From NCBI GenBank assembly GCA_036381255.1, contig DASVDG010000037.1, forward strand, positions 1 through 64,000: DNA of 64,000 nt. The letters are read 5' to 3'. A program made the translations under genes and the position numbers. Within the stretch, counting starts at the first letter, position 1. Each line of letters begins with the position of its first letter. Source of the DNA: CALBZE01 sp036381255. GTDB lineage: Bacteria; Gemmatimonadota; Gemmatimonadetes; Longimicrobiales; RSA9. Positions 24,253 through 33,374 of the stretch are shown here, piece by piece. Below the pieces are notes generated by a model. The model was given only the letters and a program-made list of their open reading frames with translations, did no database searches and was not told where the DNA came from.

Positions 24253-24858
24253 ATGCCGAAGCACCTTCTCGAAGGGCTCCAGCGGTTCCGTGCCGAGCTG
24301 TTCCCCCTGTACCGCGAACACTACGAGCGACTCGTCGCCGAGGGGCAGAAGCCGAGCACGCTGTTCATCGGCTGCTCGGATTCTCGCGTGATGCCGGCGC
24401 TGCTGACCGACGCGCTCCCCGGCGAGATGTTCATCGTGCGCAATGTCGGCGCCGTCGTGCCGCCGTTCGGACGGCCCGATGCCGCGGGCGTGGCCGCGGC
24501 GATCGAGTTCGCGCTGCACGCGCTGGACGTGACGGACATCGTGGTCTGCGGACACAGCCACTGCGGCGCGGTCGGGGCGCTGTACGAGCCGCCCGGGCCG
24601 GAAATGGCGCACCTGTCGCGCTGGATCGAGCACCTCCGCCCGGCGCGCCTCGACGACGAGCCGGCCGAGGGCGTGCTGCGCCGCACGGAGCGCCGCGCGG
24701 TCGCGCTCCAGGTCACGCACCTGATGACGTACCCGGACGTCCGCGAGCGCGTCGAGGGCGGCCGCCTGGCGCTCCACGGCTGGCACTACGTGATCGAGGC
24801 GGGCAACGTGGAGGTGCTCGACATCGCGCGCGGGGAATTCGTGGCGCAGGGCGGCTGA
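24253..24858 (+). CDS. beta-class carbonic anhydrase
   Basis: A 201-residue cytoplasmic enzyme interconverting CO2 and bicarbonate. Zinc ligands C41 (GCSDSRV), H101 and C104 (GHSHCGAV), with the D43-R45 dyad, are all present; length is typical of prokaryotic beta-CAs. ATG 24253 starts MPKHLLEGLQRF. It is divergent from tag and convergent with the XTPase gene; no bicarbonate-using partner is adjacent. Confidence 0.95.
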   Translation: MPKHLLEGLQRFRAELFPLYREHYERLVAEGQKPSTLFIGCSDSRVMPALLTDALPGEMFIVRNVGAVVPPFGRPDAAGVAAAIEFALHALDVTDIVVCGHSHCGAVGALYEPPGPEMAHLSRWIEHLRPARLDDEPAEGVLRRTERRAVALQVTHLMTYPDVRERVEGGRLALHGWHYVIEAGNVEVLDIARGEFVAQGG

Positions 24859-24982
24859 GGCGCGCGGCCGGGGCCGTGCGGCGGCGCGCACCGGGACCGG
24901 CCGCCGACGCGGCGCGTTCGCGGTTCGGCGCGGCCGGGCGTCGCGGCGCTCGTGCCGGCTCGTGCGGTGGCCTCGCGCCCGA

Positions 24983-25627
24983 TCAGCCGACAGCGCCCGG
25001 CCGCGCACCTTTCCGGCGCGTCGTCGCGGCCGCCGTGCTCGAGCGCGCGGCCGGTTCCGGCCCCGGCGCGGGTCCGTCATCGTACAGTGCGGGGCTCACG
25101 AACGGCAGCAGCGCCAGCACGGTCGCGTGCTCGTAGAGTTCGACGCGGTCCATCGCCCCCCGGCTGAGGAGGCCGATCGCACCTTCCTCGGTCTTCGCGC
25201 CGGCCCGGCGGAAGACCCGGTCGCTCGCGTCGCCGAGCTCCATCCCCTCGCGAACCAGGGCGGCGACGGGGTTCGGGAGGAGGAAGACGCCGGTCCGGCC
25301 CAGACCCTCGCGGTCGCGCGAGCGGACGACGATCCAGGCGAACGACGCCAGGCCCGCGGCGTGCTCCTCGACGCCGCCCTCCATCCCGATCCAGAAGTCG
25401 GCGTCGGGGATGCGCGCCCGCGCCGCTTCCGCGCGGTTGCGCGCGCCTCGCAGCGTCTCCTCGTCCGAGAGCGGCTGGTGGCCGACGCCGGACGGAACCG
25501 ACACGGCGACGACTTCGAACGGACGGTCCCGGAACGCGCGCCGGAACGCGCCGTGCGCGGCGCGGATCTTGGCCGGGTTCTCCGATGCCACTACGATGCG
25601 TCTCGTGTCCCGCGTACCCTCGTCCAT
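24983..25627 (-). CDS. inosine/xanthosine triphosphatase (YjjX/DUF84 family)
   Basis: About 214 residues. The family signature ASENPAKIRAAHGAF at the start, PSGVGHQPLSDEETLRGARNRA, and FWIGMEGGV identify a DUF84 non-canonical purine NTP phosphatase that cleans ITP/XTP from the nucleotide pool. Start 25627 (MDEGTRD) or 25639 (four codons earlier). The last 30 residues (Pro/Ala/Arg-rich) are an extension beyond the usual family length. It is divergent from the PfpI gene. Confidence 0.88.
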   Translation of the reverse strand: MDEGTRDTRRIVVASENPAKIRAAHGAFRRAFRDRPFEVVAVSVPSGVGHQPLSDEETLRGARNRAEAARARIPDADFWIGMEGGVEEHAAGLASFAWIVVRSRDREGLGRTGVFLLPNPVAALVREGMELGDASDRVFRRAGAKTEEGAIGLLSRGAMDRVELYEHATVLALLPFVSPALYDDGPAPGPEPAARSSTAAATTRRKGARPGAVG

Positions 25628-25741
25628 GCCGCCCGTCATCCTCGCTTCGTATTCGTGCGCTCCACGCGGCCCGTCGTGCACGGTCCTTGCCTCGATGGAA
25701 GGTCGTCCACGCGTGCGCAACCCGCAACGGGTCAAGGCGAA

Positions 25742-26308
25742 ATGGCAGAGGAAATCCGGGGCAAGAAGGTCGCGATCCTCGTCACGAAGGGGTTCGAGCA
25801 GGTGGAGCTGACGGAGCCGCGCCGCGCGCTCGACGAGGCGGGCGCGGTCACGCACATCGTGTCGCCCGATGAGAACGTCGTCCGCGCCTGGGACCACACC
25901 GACTGGGGCGAGGCGTTCGACGTCGACGTCCCCCTCGACCGTGCCCGCGTCGACGACTACGACGCGCTGCTCCTCCCGGGCGGCGTCATGAACCCGGACA
26001 AGCTGCGGCTGAACGACAGCGCGGTCGAGTTCACGCGTCGGTTCTTCGAACAGGGCAAGCCCGTCGCCGCGATCTGCCACGGCCCCTGGACCCTGATCGA
26101 GGCGGGCGTCGTCCGGGGTCGGACGCTGACGTCGTACCCTTCGCTGAGGACGGACCTGCGCAACGCCGGCGCCGACTGGGTCGACCGCGAGGTCGTGAAC
26201 GACCGGGGGCTCGTCACGAGCCGCGGGCCCCGCGATCTCAAGGCGTTCAACCGCGAGATGATCGCCGAATTCTCCGGGGAGCGCCGCCCGGAGCGACGCG
26301 CGGCGTAG
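25742..26308 (+). CDS. PfpI/DJ-1 superfamily protein
   Basis: A 188-residue class I glutamine-amidotransferase-like protein. Nucleophile elbow AAICHGPWTL (C112, H113), preceded by E17-region KGFEQVEL and LLLPGGVMNPDKLR. PfpI-type members have been described as proteases, general stress proteins or deglycases; the assignment here is only to the family. The extended C-terminus RRPERRAA is not conserved. ATG 25742 follows GGCGAA. Confidence 0.9.
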   Translation: MAEEIRGKKVAILVTKGFEQVELTEPRRALDEAGAVTHIVSPDENVVRAWDHTDWGEAFDVDVPLDRARVDDYDALLLPGGVMNPDKLRLNDSAVEFTRRFFEQGKPVAAICHGPWTLIEAGVVRGRTLTSYPSLRTDLRNAGADWVDREVVNDRGLVTSRGPRDLKAFNREMIAEFSGERRPERRAA

Positions 26309-26472
26309 CCGCGGGGTGTGCCGGCACGGCCCGCCGGGCGCAGATCGCGGCGCTTCCCGATGGACCGCGAGGACCCGGCGGCGCGCGGGCCGCGGCCGGT
26401 CGTCTCAAGGGCGCCCGCTCGCGCGTTCTACCGGGTGCAATCGCGACGACCGCCTACGCCGGAGGAGAGAAC

Positions 26473-26967
26473 GTGAAGCGGTGGGTATGGGTTCTGGCCA
26501 TCCTGGCCGCGCAGCTCGGCGCGTGCACTGCGAGCGGGGATTTCACCGGGCCGGATTCGCTGCGGGCGAACCGGACCGTCTCCGGGATCACGTATCGGGC
26601 CGATACGCGTGTGATGGAGAGCTTCCCCGTCCGGCTCGGCCCGACGGTGTCGGTCCGGAACGACTCCGGCACGCCACGGACGATCCGCTTCCCGGATGGC
26701 TGCGTCGTCCTGCTGCGCGTCTATACCGAACCGGAGCGGACGGGCCAACCCGCCTGGGACCAGGCGCGGACCGTCGGGTGTTTCCAGGCGATCCAGGAGG
26801 TCGACCTCGCGCCGGGCGATACGGCGACGCTCGCGGGCGGCACGATCGGCGCCGCCGAGATCCTCGGCGACTCGCTCCCCGCGGGTCGGTACTACTTCAC
26901 GGTGGTGCTGCGGCCGGACGGCCAGGTCCTCGAGCTCGCGGCGGGCGCGGCGGATCTGGCACAGTGA
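26473..26967 (+). CDS. hypothetical lipoprotein, BsuPI-like beta domain
   Basis: A 164-residue lipoprotein with lipobox LGAC (Cys18) after a short hydrophobic signal. The mature part is an all-beta, Ig-like domain (VSVRNDSGTPRTIRFPDGCVVLLRVYTEPE ... DLAPGDTATLAG ... LPAGRYYFTVVLRPDG) that resembles BsuPI intracellular-proteinase-inhibitor folds; this is a weak structural guess. GTG 26473 follows GGAGGAGAGAAC. Role unknown, likely on the periplasmic face of a membrane. Confidence 0.75.
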   Translation: MKRWVWVLAILAAQLGACTASGDFTGPDSLRANRTVSGITYRADTRVMESFPVRLGPTVSVRNDSGTPRTIRFPDGCVVLLRVYTEPERTGQPAWDQARTVGCFQAIQEVDLAPGDTATLAGGTIGAAEILGDSLPAGRYYFTVVLRPDGQVLELAAGAADLAQ

Positions 26968-27227
26968 GTCGGCGGCGCGGGGGGCGCCGAGTCGCGGAGG
27001 TCGGGTCGGCCGGCACGCCGGCGGCCGTCGGATCAGGAGCGGCTATCTCGTAGAATCCGGCGCGCGCCGGAACGTTTGTGGACGGGCCGGCAGACCGGCC
27101 GCCGCGGGTTCAGACGACGGCAACGAGCCCCGGCAGATTGCCTCCCCGTGAACGCGTACCCCATCGCAACCCGGGCTTCGCACGCTCTGCATGCTCTCTG
27201 TGGAATCGAAAAATCGCGAAGCCGGGA

Positions 27228-28775
27228 TCAGAGGTACGCCCGGATGGCCTCCAGGAACGGCGCGCCGTATCGCTTCAGCTTGGACGGGCCGACGCCCGGC
27301 ACTTCCAGCATCGCCTCCTCGTCCTGCGGCCGCCGCGCCGCCATCTCGACCAGCGTCCGATCGTTGAAGATGATGTAGGCCGGCACGCCCTGCTGATCGG
27401 CGAGCCGTTTCCGGATGGCGCGCAGCTCCTCGAAGAGCGGGCTCTCCGTGGTCGTCGCGGTGAAGGTCGGCCGCCCGGCGGCCGCGGCCGTGCGGCGGCG
27501 CCGCTGCTTCGCCTCGGCGACCAGCGCCGCCACGTCCACCCCGGTGCAGACATCGCACGCGTCGCCGCACGCGTCGAGCGACTCGTCGAAATGGGCGAGG
27601 ATCGCGCGGTGCCGGCAGCCGCCGCGGTCGACCATGCGGAACAGGCGGATCGTCGCTTCGTGCTTGGCCCGCCGCACGTCCGGGTCCTCGATCTCGCTGA
27701 GGAACCGCTCGTGCAGCTTCACGTCCGCCCAGGAGTAGAAGAGGAAGCAGTCGCTCGGCAGACCGTCGCGCCCCGCCCGGCCGATCTCCTGATACCAGCT
27801 CTCGACGTCCTTTGGCATGTCCCGGTGGATCACGAAGCGGACGTTCGACTTGTCGATCCCCATGCCGAACGCGATCGTCGCGACGACGACGTCCACCTCG
27901 TCGCGTGCGAAGGCGTCCTGGTTCGCGGCGCGCTGCGCGTCCGGCAAGCCGGCGTGGTAGGGGAGCGCGCGGACCCCCTTCGACGCGAGGAACTCCGCCA
28001 TCTGTTCCACCGCGTTCCGCGACATGCAGTAGATGATCCCGCTCTCGCCCTTGTGCGCGCGGACCAGCTCCAGGATCTCCGCCCGCGTGTTGCCCTCGCC
28101 CTTCTTCCGACAGTGGATGCGCAGGTTGCGCCGGAAGAACGAGCCCTTGTACCCCTTCGGCTTGCGCATGCCGAGCTGGCGGAGGATGTCGCGGGCGACC
28201 TGCCGCGTCGCGGTCGCGGTCAGCGCGAGCACGGGGATCCCGCCCAGCTCCGACTTGAGCCCGGCGAGCCGCCGGTACGATGGCCGGAAGTCGTGGCCCC
28301 ACTGGGAGATGCAGTGCGCCTCGTCGACCACGAGCAGCGAGAGCGGGCACGCGAGCAGGAAATCGCGCAGCGTACCGTCGAGCGCTTCGGGCGCGAGGTA
28401 GACGATCTCGTACTCGCCGCGCCGGAGCGCGGCCAGGCGACGCCGGCGCTCCTCGGCATCGAGCGTGGAATTGATCGTCGTCGCACGGAAGCCGAGCGCG
28501 TCCAGCGCGTCGACCTGGTCCTTCATCAGCGAGATCAGGGGCGAGAGGACCAGGACCGTCCCATCGAGCAGCTTTGCCGGGAGCTGGAACGTGAGGGACT
28601 TACCCGCGCCGGTCGGCATGACGGCGATGCAGTCGTGGCCGCCGAGCACGGCCTCGATGACGGTCTCCTGGCCGGGCCGGAAGTCCTCGTAGCCGAAGAC
28701 CTCGCGCAGCACCCGGCGCGCGGCGGAGACGGGTTCGGCGTGCGGGGGCGTTTCGGAATGCAGGCGAGTCGTCAA
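27228..28775 (-). CDS. recQ: ATP-dependent DNA helicase RecQ
   Basis: A 515-residue superfamily 2 helicase. Walker A PTGAGKS, DEAHC box, SALTATAT-like LALTATAT, and motif VI QEIGRAGRDG are intact; the zinc region (C-x3-C-x2-C around ACGDACDVC) and a C-terminal HRDC domain (ELRAIRKRLADQQGVPAYIIFNDRTL) complete the RecQ plan. It unwinds branched DNA in recombination and repair. TTG 28775 is the likely start because the preceding sequence in frame is repetitive and unlike RecQ; ribosome-site support is weak (GGATCGAAG). The neighbouring minisatellite at 28842 lies just upstream. Confidence 0.93.
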   Translation of the reverse strand: MTTRLHSETPPHAEPVSAARRVLREVFGYEDFRPGQETVIEAVLGGHDCIAVMPTGAGKSLTFQLPAKLLDGTVLVLSPLISLMKDQVDALDALGFRATTINSTLDAEERRRRLAALRRGEYEIVYLAPEALDGTLRDFLLACPLSLLVVDEAHCISQWGHDFRPSYRRLAGLKSELGGIPVLALTATATRQVARDILRQLGMRKPKGYKGSFFRRNLRIHCRKKGEGNTRAEILELVRAHKGESGIIYCMSRNAVEQMAEFLASKGVRALPYHAGLPDAQRAANQDAFARDEVDVVVATIAFGMGIDKSNVRFVIHRDMPKDVESWYQEIGRAGRDGLPSDCFLFYSWADVKLHERFLSEIEDPDVRRAKHEATIRLFRMVDRGGCRHRAILAHFDESLDACGDACDVCTGVDVAALVAEAKQRRRRTAAAAGRPTFTATTTESPLFEELRAIRKRLADQQGVPAYIIFNDRTLVEMAARRPQDEEAMLEVPGVGPSKLKRYGAPFLEAIRAYL

Positions 28776-29339
28776 CTTCGATCCGTCCGTCGGTTCGTGG
28801 CGAAATTCGGTGTTCCCAGCCGCGGGCCGCGCGTCGGCGCGTTCCGGGCGCCGATCCGCGGCTCTGGCCCACGGCGTCGGCCCGCGGATTCGGCCCGTGG
28901 CGCCGATCCGCGACTCCGGCCCGCGGCTCCGGTCCGCGGCTCTGGCCGGCGGCGTGGGTCTGCGGCGTCGATCCGCGGCTGCGGCCCGCAGCTCCAGTCC
29001 ATGCTCCGGCCCGGGCCGTCGGACCGTGCCGGTCCCGGTCCGCGCCGTGCCGGGTCCGGCGCTTGCCGCTCGCAAGTTAAGCCCTGGCAGCATCCCCGGC
29101 CACCGCGGGATGGGACGCCGGCATGGGCGTTCGGGAAACGAGTACCCGGCGGGCGCGCGGCCGTGCCGGGGAGGTCGGGTCTGGAGCGGCGGCGTCGTCC
29201 GGATTGCCCGGCGGGGCCGCCGCTCGTATTCTCCCGCGCCCCGGTCGAGGGAGCCGCGGTGCCTGCGGAGACGAGGGCCGTCGTGCGGCCCGACACCGCG
29301 GGTGCCCGGAGGGCAGGCGACACGGCGAGGATCGAGGGA
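28776..29339. other. divergent gene-free region with minisatellite
   Basis: About 560 bases between recQ and the HI0933-type gene. Most of the left part is the 13-bp tandem repeat at 28842-29010 with decaying copies to about 29050. The right part has no recognisable gene or RNA; a GTG at 29259 could be the start of the rightward gene. Confidence 0.5.
28842..29010. repeat. degenerate 13-bp tandem repeat
   Basis: Thirteen consecutive 13-base units with consensus near YCCGCGGCTCCGG; examples are TCCGCGGCTCTGG at 28855 and 28933 and CCCGCGGCTCCGG at 28920. The period is exact although the units differ at several positions. Period 13 is not a multiple of 3 and no gene spans it. There are no spacers. 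Confidence 0.85.
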
Positions 29340-30611
29340 GTGGCGCGAGGCGAGACGGCGGAGGAGGGCGGCGGCCGGCCGGTCGTCGTGATCGGCGCGG
29401 GCGCGGCCGGGATCATGGCCGCGATCTTCGCGGCGGCCGGGGGCGCATCGGTCCTGCTCCTCGAACGGACGAAGGACGGCGGCCGGAAGATCCTGATCAG
29501 CGGCGGCGGGCGCTGCAACGTGCTGCCGTCGCGGGTGGAGCCGTCGCAGTACGTCACCGCGTCGTCGCCGAACCTCGTGCGACGGCTGCTGCGCTCGTGG
29601 CCGCTGGAGGAGCAGCGCCGGTTCTTCGAGGAGGAGGTGGGGCTGCGGCTGGCGCTCGAGCCGGAGACGGGGAAGCTGTTCCCGGTATCGAACAGGGCTC
29701 GCGACGTGCGGGACGGCCTGCTCGCGCTCGCCCGGCGCCGTGGCGCGCGCATCCGCTTCGATGCGAAGGTGGTCGGGCTCGACCGGCCGGACAGCGGCAC
29801 GCCGTGGCGGGTGCGGCTGGAGGACGGGGCGTCGCTCGAGGCCGCGGCGGTCGTCCTGGCGACCGGCGGGCTTTCGGTGCCGAAGACCGGCAGCGACGGC
29901 ATCGGGCTGCGCATCGCGCGCGGCCTCGGCCACACGGTGCAGCGCACGTACCCGGCGCTCACGCCGCTGACCGCGGACCCGCCGCGGCACGCGGCGCTGG
30001 CCGGGGTCTCGCTCCCGGTGACGCTGGAGGCGCCGCTGGAGCGCGGCCGCTTCAGCACGCACGGCGGCTTCCTCTTCACGCACCGCGGCTACAGCGGCCC
30101 CGCCGTCCTGAACATCTCGCACCTCGCCGTGCGCTCTCGCGCGGAGGGCCGGCCGCGCCAGCCGATCGTCGTGCGGTGGACCGAGCTGGACGCGGCCGGG
30201 TGGGACCGCGAGATCCGGGCATCGCGCGGCACGATCGGCCCGCTCGTTCGGCGCCGGCTGCCGGACCGGCTGGCCGACACGCTGCTCGCCGAGGCACGCG
30301 TCCCCGCCGACCGGCCGCTCGGCCAGCTCCGCCGTGACGAGCGCCGCCGCCTGCTCGACGCGCTGACCCGCTACCGGCTCCCCTGGACCGGCGATGAAGG
30401 GTACCGGAAGGCCGAGGTCACCGGCGGTGGCGTCGCACTGGGCGAAGTCGAGCCGCGCACGCTCGAGAGCCGGTTGCACCGCGGCCTCTTCCTCTGCGGC
30501 GAGATCCTCGACGCGTTCGGGCCGATCGGCGGGTACAACTTCCTCTGGGCCTGGTGCACCGGCCGGGCGGCGGGGGAGGGCGCGGCCCGCGCCTCGGCCG
30601 CGCAGCCTTGA
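29340..30611 (+). CDS. HI0933-type NAD(P)/FAD-dependent oxidoreductase
   Basis: A 423-residue flavoprotein of the HI0933 (YhiN) family. FAD-binding VVVIGAGAAGIMAAI at about 17-32, LLERTKDGGRKILISGGGRCNV (family signature), the ATGGLSVPKTGSDG motif and the C-terminal FLCGEILDAFGPIGGYNFLWAWCTG are intact. The substrate is unknown. GTG 29340 is the conservative start; GTG 29259 has a better-spaced GAGGGAG and would add 27 residues. The stop overlaps the -35 element of the purE promoter. Confidence 0.88.
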   Translation: MARGETAEEGGGRPVVVIGAGAAGIMAAIFAAAGGASVLLLERTKDGGRKILISGGGRCNVLPSRVEPSQYVTASSPNLVRRLLRSWPLEEQRRFFEEEVGLRLALEPETGKLFPVSNRARDVRDGLLALARRRGARIRFDAKVVGLDRPDSGTPWRVRLEDGASLEAAAVVLATGGLSVPKTGSDGIGLRIARGLGHTVQRTYPALTPLTADPPRHAALAGVSLPVTLEAPLERGRFSTHGGFLFTHRGYSGPAVLNISHLAVRSRAEGRPRQPIVVRWTELDAAGWDREIRASRGTIGPLVRRRLPDRLADTLLAEARVPADRPLGQLRRDERRRLLDALTRYRLPWTGDEGYRKAEVTGGGVALGEVEPRTLESRLHRGLFLCGEILDAFGPIGGYNFLWAWCTGRAAGEGAARASAAQP

Positions 30612-30637
30612 CGCCCTCCGCGGCCGCTGCCTACGTT
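30608..30637 (+). promoter_or_regulatory. promoter of purE-purK
   Basis: TTGACG and TACGTT are separated by 18 bases, about 47 bases before purE. The -35 element overlaps the stop codon of the preceding gene. Confidence 0.5.
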
Positions 30638-30683
30638 CCTACCCTTTTCTGACCGAACGACTTACCGATCGAACGAGGTAGCG

Positions 30684-31181
30684 ATGGCGCAGCCCCTGGT
30701 CGGACTCATCATGGGCTCCCGCTCGGATTGGGAGACCATGCGGCACGCGGCCGAGACGCTCGAGGCGCTCGGCGTCCCCTTCGAACAGCGTGTCGTCTCG
30801 GCCCACCGGACGCCGGACCTGCTGTACGAGTACGCCGCCACGGCCGAGGAGCGCGGGCTGGAGGTCATCATCGCCGGCGCGGGCGGCGCCGCACACCTGC
30901 CGGGGATGACCGCGGCCAAGACGACGGTGCCGGTGCTGGGCGTGCCCGTGCAGTCGCGCGCGCTGAACGGCCTCGACTCGCTGCTGTCGATCGTGCAGAT
31001 GCCGGCCGGCGTGCCCGTCGGCACGCTCGCGATCGGGCGCGCCGGCGCGACCAACGCCGCGCTGCTCGCGGCGGCGATCGTCGGGAACCGGCACCCGGCG
31101 ATCCGCGCGGCGCTCGCCCGGTTCCGCGCCGAGCAGACCGACCGCGTCCTCGCCCACCCGGACCCGGCCGTGGACGCGTGA
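30684..31181 (+). CDS. purE: 5-(carboxyamino)imidazole ribonucleotide mutase
   Basis: A 165-residue class I PurE, converting N5-CAIR to CAIR in purine synthesis. Motifs MGSRSDWETM (phosphate loop), SAHRTP and GAGGAAHLPGM are intact. ATG 30684 follows GAGGTAGCG. Its stop overlaps the GTG of purK (GTGA), and PurE acts directly on the PurK product. Confidence 0.97.
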   Translation: MAQPLVGLIMGSRSDWETMRHAAETLEALGVPFEQRVVSAHRTPDLLYEYAATAEERGLEVIIAGAGGAAHLPGMTAAKTTVPVLGVPVQSRALNGLDSLLSIVQMPAGVPVGTLAIGRAGATNAALLAAAIVGNRHPAIRAALARFRAEQTDRVLAHPDPAVDA

Positions 31182-32287
31182 GAGTCGGCATCCTCGGCGC
31201 CGGCCAGCTCGGCCGCATGCTCGCCCTGGCCGGCTACCCGCTCGGCCTCCGGTTCCGGTTCCTCGACCCGAACGCCGCGGCGCCGGCCGGGCCGCTGGCC
31301 GAGCTCGTCGTCGCCGACTACGACGACGCGGACGCGCTCCGCCGCTTCGCCGACGGACTCGACGTCGCGACGTACGAGTTCGAGAACGTCCCGGCCGCCG
31401 CGGCGGATTTCCTCGACGGCCGGGTCCCGGCGGTCCATCCGCACTACGAGGCGCTGGCCGCCGCACAGGACCGGCTCGCCGAGAAGAACGTGTTTCGCCG
31501 CCTCGGGATCCCGACCGCGCCGTTCGCGCCGGTCGACTCCCGCGACGACCTCGCCCGCGCCGTCGACGCCGTCGCGCTGCCGGCCGTCCTCAAGACCCGC
31601 CGCTTCGGCTACGACGGCAAAGGACAGTTCGTGCTCCGCGAGCGCGCGGACGTCGACCGCGCCTGGGCCGCGCTCGGCGGCTCGCCGCTGATCCTGGAAG
31701 GTTTCGTCGACTTCGAGCGCGAGCTCTCGATCCTCGCCGTGCGCGGTCGCGACGGCGACGTCGCCTTCTACCCGCTCGTCGAGAACGTCCACCGCGCGGG
31801 GATCCTGCGGCGCTCCACCGCGCCGGCGCCCGCGACGTCGCCGGAGCTCCAGGCCCGGGCCGAGGCCTACGCCCGCGCCGTCCTCGAGGAATTCGACTAC
31901 GTCGGCGTCCTCGCAATCGAGCTGTTCCACCGCGGCGACGAGCTGCTTGCCAACGAGATGGCGCCACGCGTCCACAATTCCGGGCACTGGACCATCGAGG
32001 GCGCCGAAACCAGCCAGTTCGAGAACCACCTGCGCGCCATCTGCGGCATGCCGCTCGGCTCGACCGCCCCCCGCGGTCACGCCGTCATGGTGAACCTCAT
32101 CGGCGCGGTCCCCGATTCCGCGGACGCGCTGGCGGTCCCGGGCGCTCACCTCCACCTGTACGACAAGGCGCCGCGCCCCGGGCGAAAGATCGGCCACATC
32201 ACCGTTCGCGCGGAGGATCATGCCGTCGTGGCGCGGCGCGCGGCCGCACTCGAGGCGCTACCCGGCGCCGCGGCGACGGAGCGCTGA
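31178..32287 (+). CDS. purK: 5-(carboxyamino)imidazole ribonucleotide synthase
   Basis: A 369-residue ATP-grasp enzyme making N5-CAIR from AIR, ATP and bicarbonate. N-terminal ILGAGQLGRMLA, ATP-grasp KTRRFGYDGKGQFV, and the metal site in ELFHRGDELLANEMAPRVHNSGHWTIE are typical. GTG 31178 overlaps the purE stop by four bases. Together with purE it forms a complete two-step operon. Confidence 0.96.
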   Translation: MRVGILGAGQLGRMLALAGYPLGLRFRFLDPNAAAPAGPLAELVVADYDDADALRRFADGLDVATYEFENVPAAAADFLDGRVPAVHPHYEALAAAQDRLAEKNVFRRLGIPTAPFAPVDSRDDLARAVDAVALPAVLKTRRFGYDGKGQFVLRERADVDRAWAALGGSPLILEGFVDFERELSILAVRGRDGDVAFYPLVENVHRAGILRRSTAPAPATSPELQARAEAYARAVLEEFDYVGVLAIELFHRGDELLANEMAPRVHNSGHWTIEGAETSQFENHLRAICGMPLGSTAPRGHAVMVNLIGAVPDSADALAVPGAHLHLYDKAPRPGRKIGHITVRAEDHAVVARRAAALEALPGAAATER

Positions 32288-32289
32288 TC

Positions 32290-32318
32290 TGGCTCGCGAT
32301 GCCGCAAGCCCGTATCTT
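32290..32318 (+). promoter_or_regulatory. promoter of the Pal-like lipoprotein gene
   Basis: TGGCTC and TATCTT are separated by 17 bases just after the purK stop. The implied leader before GTG 32423 is about 100 bases. Confidence 0.45.
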
Positions 32319-32422
32319 TGCTTCGGGTAGGTGTCGATCGGATGTGACCCGGCGCGCGAATGCGTCGTCAACGTATTCGGACAGCCGGTCCATCGCGTTA
32401 TCCTGTTCGTAAGGAGGTCATC

Positions 32423-33100
32423 GTGTTGGTGCACAAGCAGATCACCGTGCGCAAGCTCGCCCGCGGCGGCTCGCTCGCCCTCATCGCGCTGCTCGGCGCG
32501 TGCGGCTACGCGAAGCAGGACCAGGTCCAGGCCGAGCTGGACAAGCTCCGTCAGGAGATGCAGTCCCAGGACGAGGCGCTCGCCAGCCAGATGGGCGAGA
32601 TGGACGCCCGTCTCAGCGGCCGGCTGGATGCGCTGGAGCGCGAGATCGGGGCGCTCCGCGAGGAGTTCGACGTGACGGTCCGGCGCCTCGAGGGCGCGAT
32701 CGCCTTCGACATGCCCGTGCACTTCGAGTTCGACAAGGCCGAGCTGCGCGAGAGCGACAAGCCGGTGCTCGACCGGTTCGCCGCGGTCGTGAAGGAGTTC
32801 TATCCGAACGCGATCGTGACCGTCGAGGGCTTCACGGACCCCGCGGGGAGCCGCGATTACAACCTCCGGCTCGGCAAGCGCCGCGCCGAGGCGGTGAAGG
32901 CGTACCTCACGGAGGCCGCCGGGCTGGATGCTTCGCGGCTGCGCGCCGTGAGCTACGGCGAGTCGCCCGAGCGGCTGCTCGTCCCGGGCGCGGCCGGCGC
33001 CAACGACAACGCCGAGCTGAACCGCCGGGTCTCGCTGGTCATCGAGTACAGCGGGCCCGAGGTCCAGCAGGTCACCCTCGTCACGCCGTCCGACGGCTGA
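32423..33100 (+). CDS. OmpA/Pal-family peptidoglycan-binding lipoprotein
   Basis: A 225-residue lipoprotein: signal with lipobox LGAC, a coiled-coil region (about residues 35-90, DQVQAELDKLRQEMQSQDEALASQMGEM split by heptads), and a C-terminal OmpA domain (VHFEFDKAELRESDKPVLDRFA, VTVEGFTDPAGSRDYNLRLGKRRA, NRRVSLVIEY) that binds peptidoglycan. It anchors the outer membrane to the cell wall, as Pal does; the coiled coil is longer than in E. coli Pal. GTG 32423 has AAGGAGG five bases upstream. No tol genes are adjacent. Confidence 0.88.
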   Translation: MLVHKQITVRKLARGGSLALIALLGACGYAKQDQVQAELDKLRQEMQSQDEALASQMGEMDARLSGRLDALEREIGALREEFDVTVRRLEGAIAFDMPVHFEFDKAELRESDKPVLDRFAAVVKEFYPNAIVTVEGFTDPAGSRDYNLRLGKRRAEAVKAYLTEAAGLDASRLRAVSYGESPERLLVPGAAGANDNAELNRRVSLVIEYSGPEVQQVTLVTPSDG

Positions 33101-33128
33101 ACGCTCTCCCCTCCGGACCGGCCGTGAC

Positions 33129-33168
33129 GCACGAACGCCCCGGGGCGCGAGCCCCGGGGCGTTCGTGC
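33129..33168 (+). terminator. hairpin terminator after the Pal-like gene
   Basis: An 18-base perfect stem (GCACGAACGCCCCGGGGC and complement) around a GCGA loop, 28 bases after the stop. No T-tract, as is usual in this G+C-rich genome. Confidence 0.7.
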
Positions 33169-33374
33169 ACCGGGCGTCGGCCGGTGTCGCGCAGCGCGAC
33201 GGCGCGTCCGGACGCGTGTCGTCTCGCCCCGCTGCCGCGCGACCCCGTTGCGATTCGCCGGAAACGTTCCAGGCGCAGCCAGGCGCCGATTTCGTTCCCG
33301 TTTCCGGCCGTCCGGACCGGAAGCGGGATCGGGCGCGGGAATCGGTCACGGAGAGGCGCCACAGGCGTTTCGCC

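Noticed and set aside
27078..30611. Very long open frame antisense to recQ and continuing into the flavoprotein gene
   Set aside because: Only the 3' part (from about 29340) has a recognisable domain; the rest is antisense to RecQ motifs and low-complexity, as expected at about 70 % G+C.
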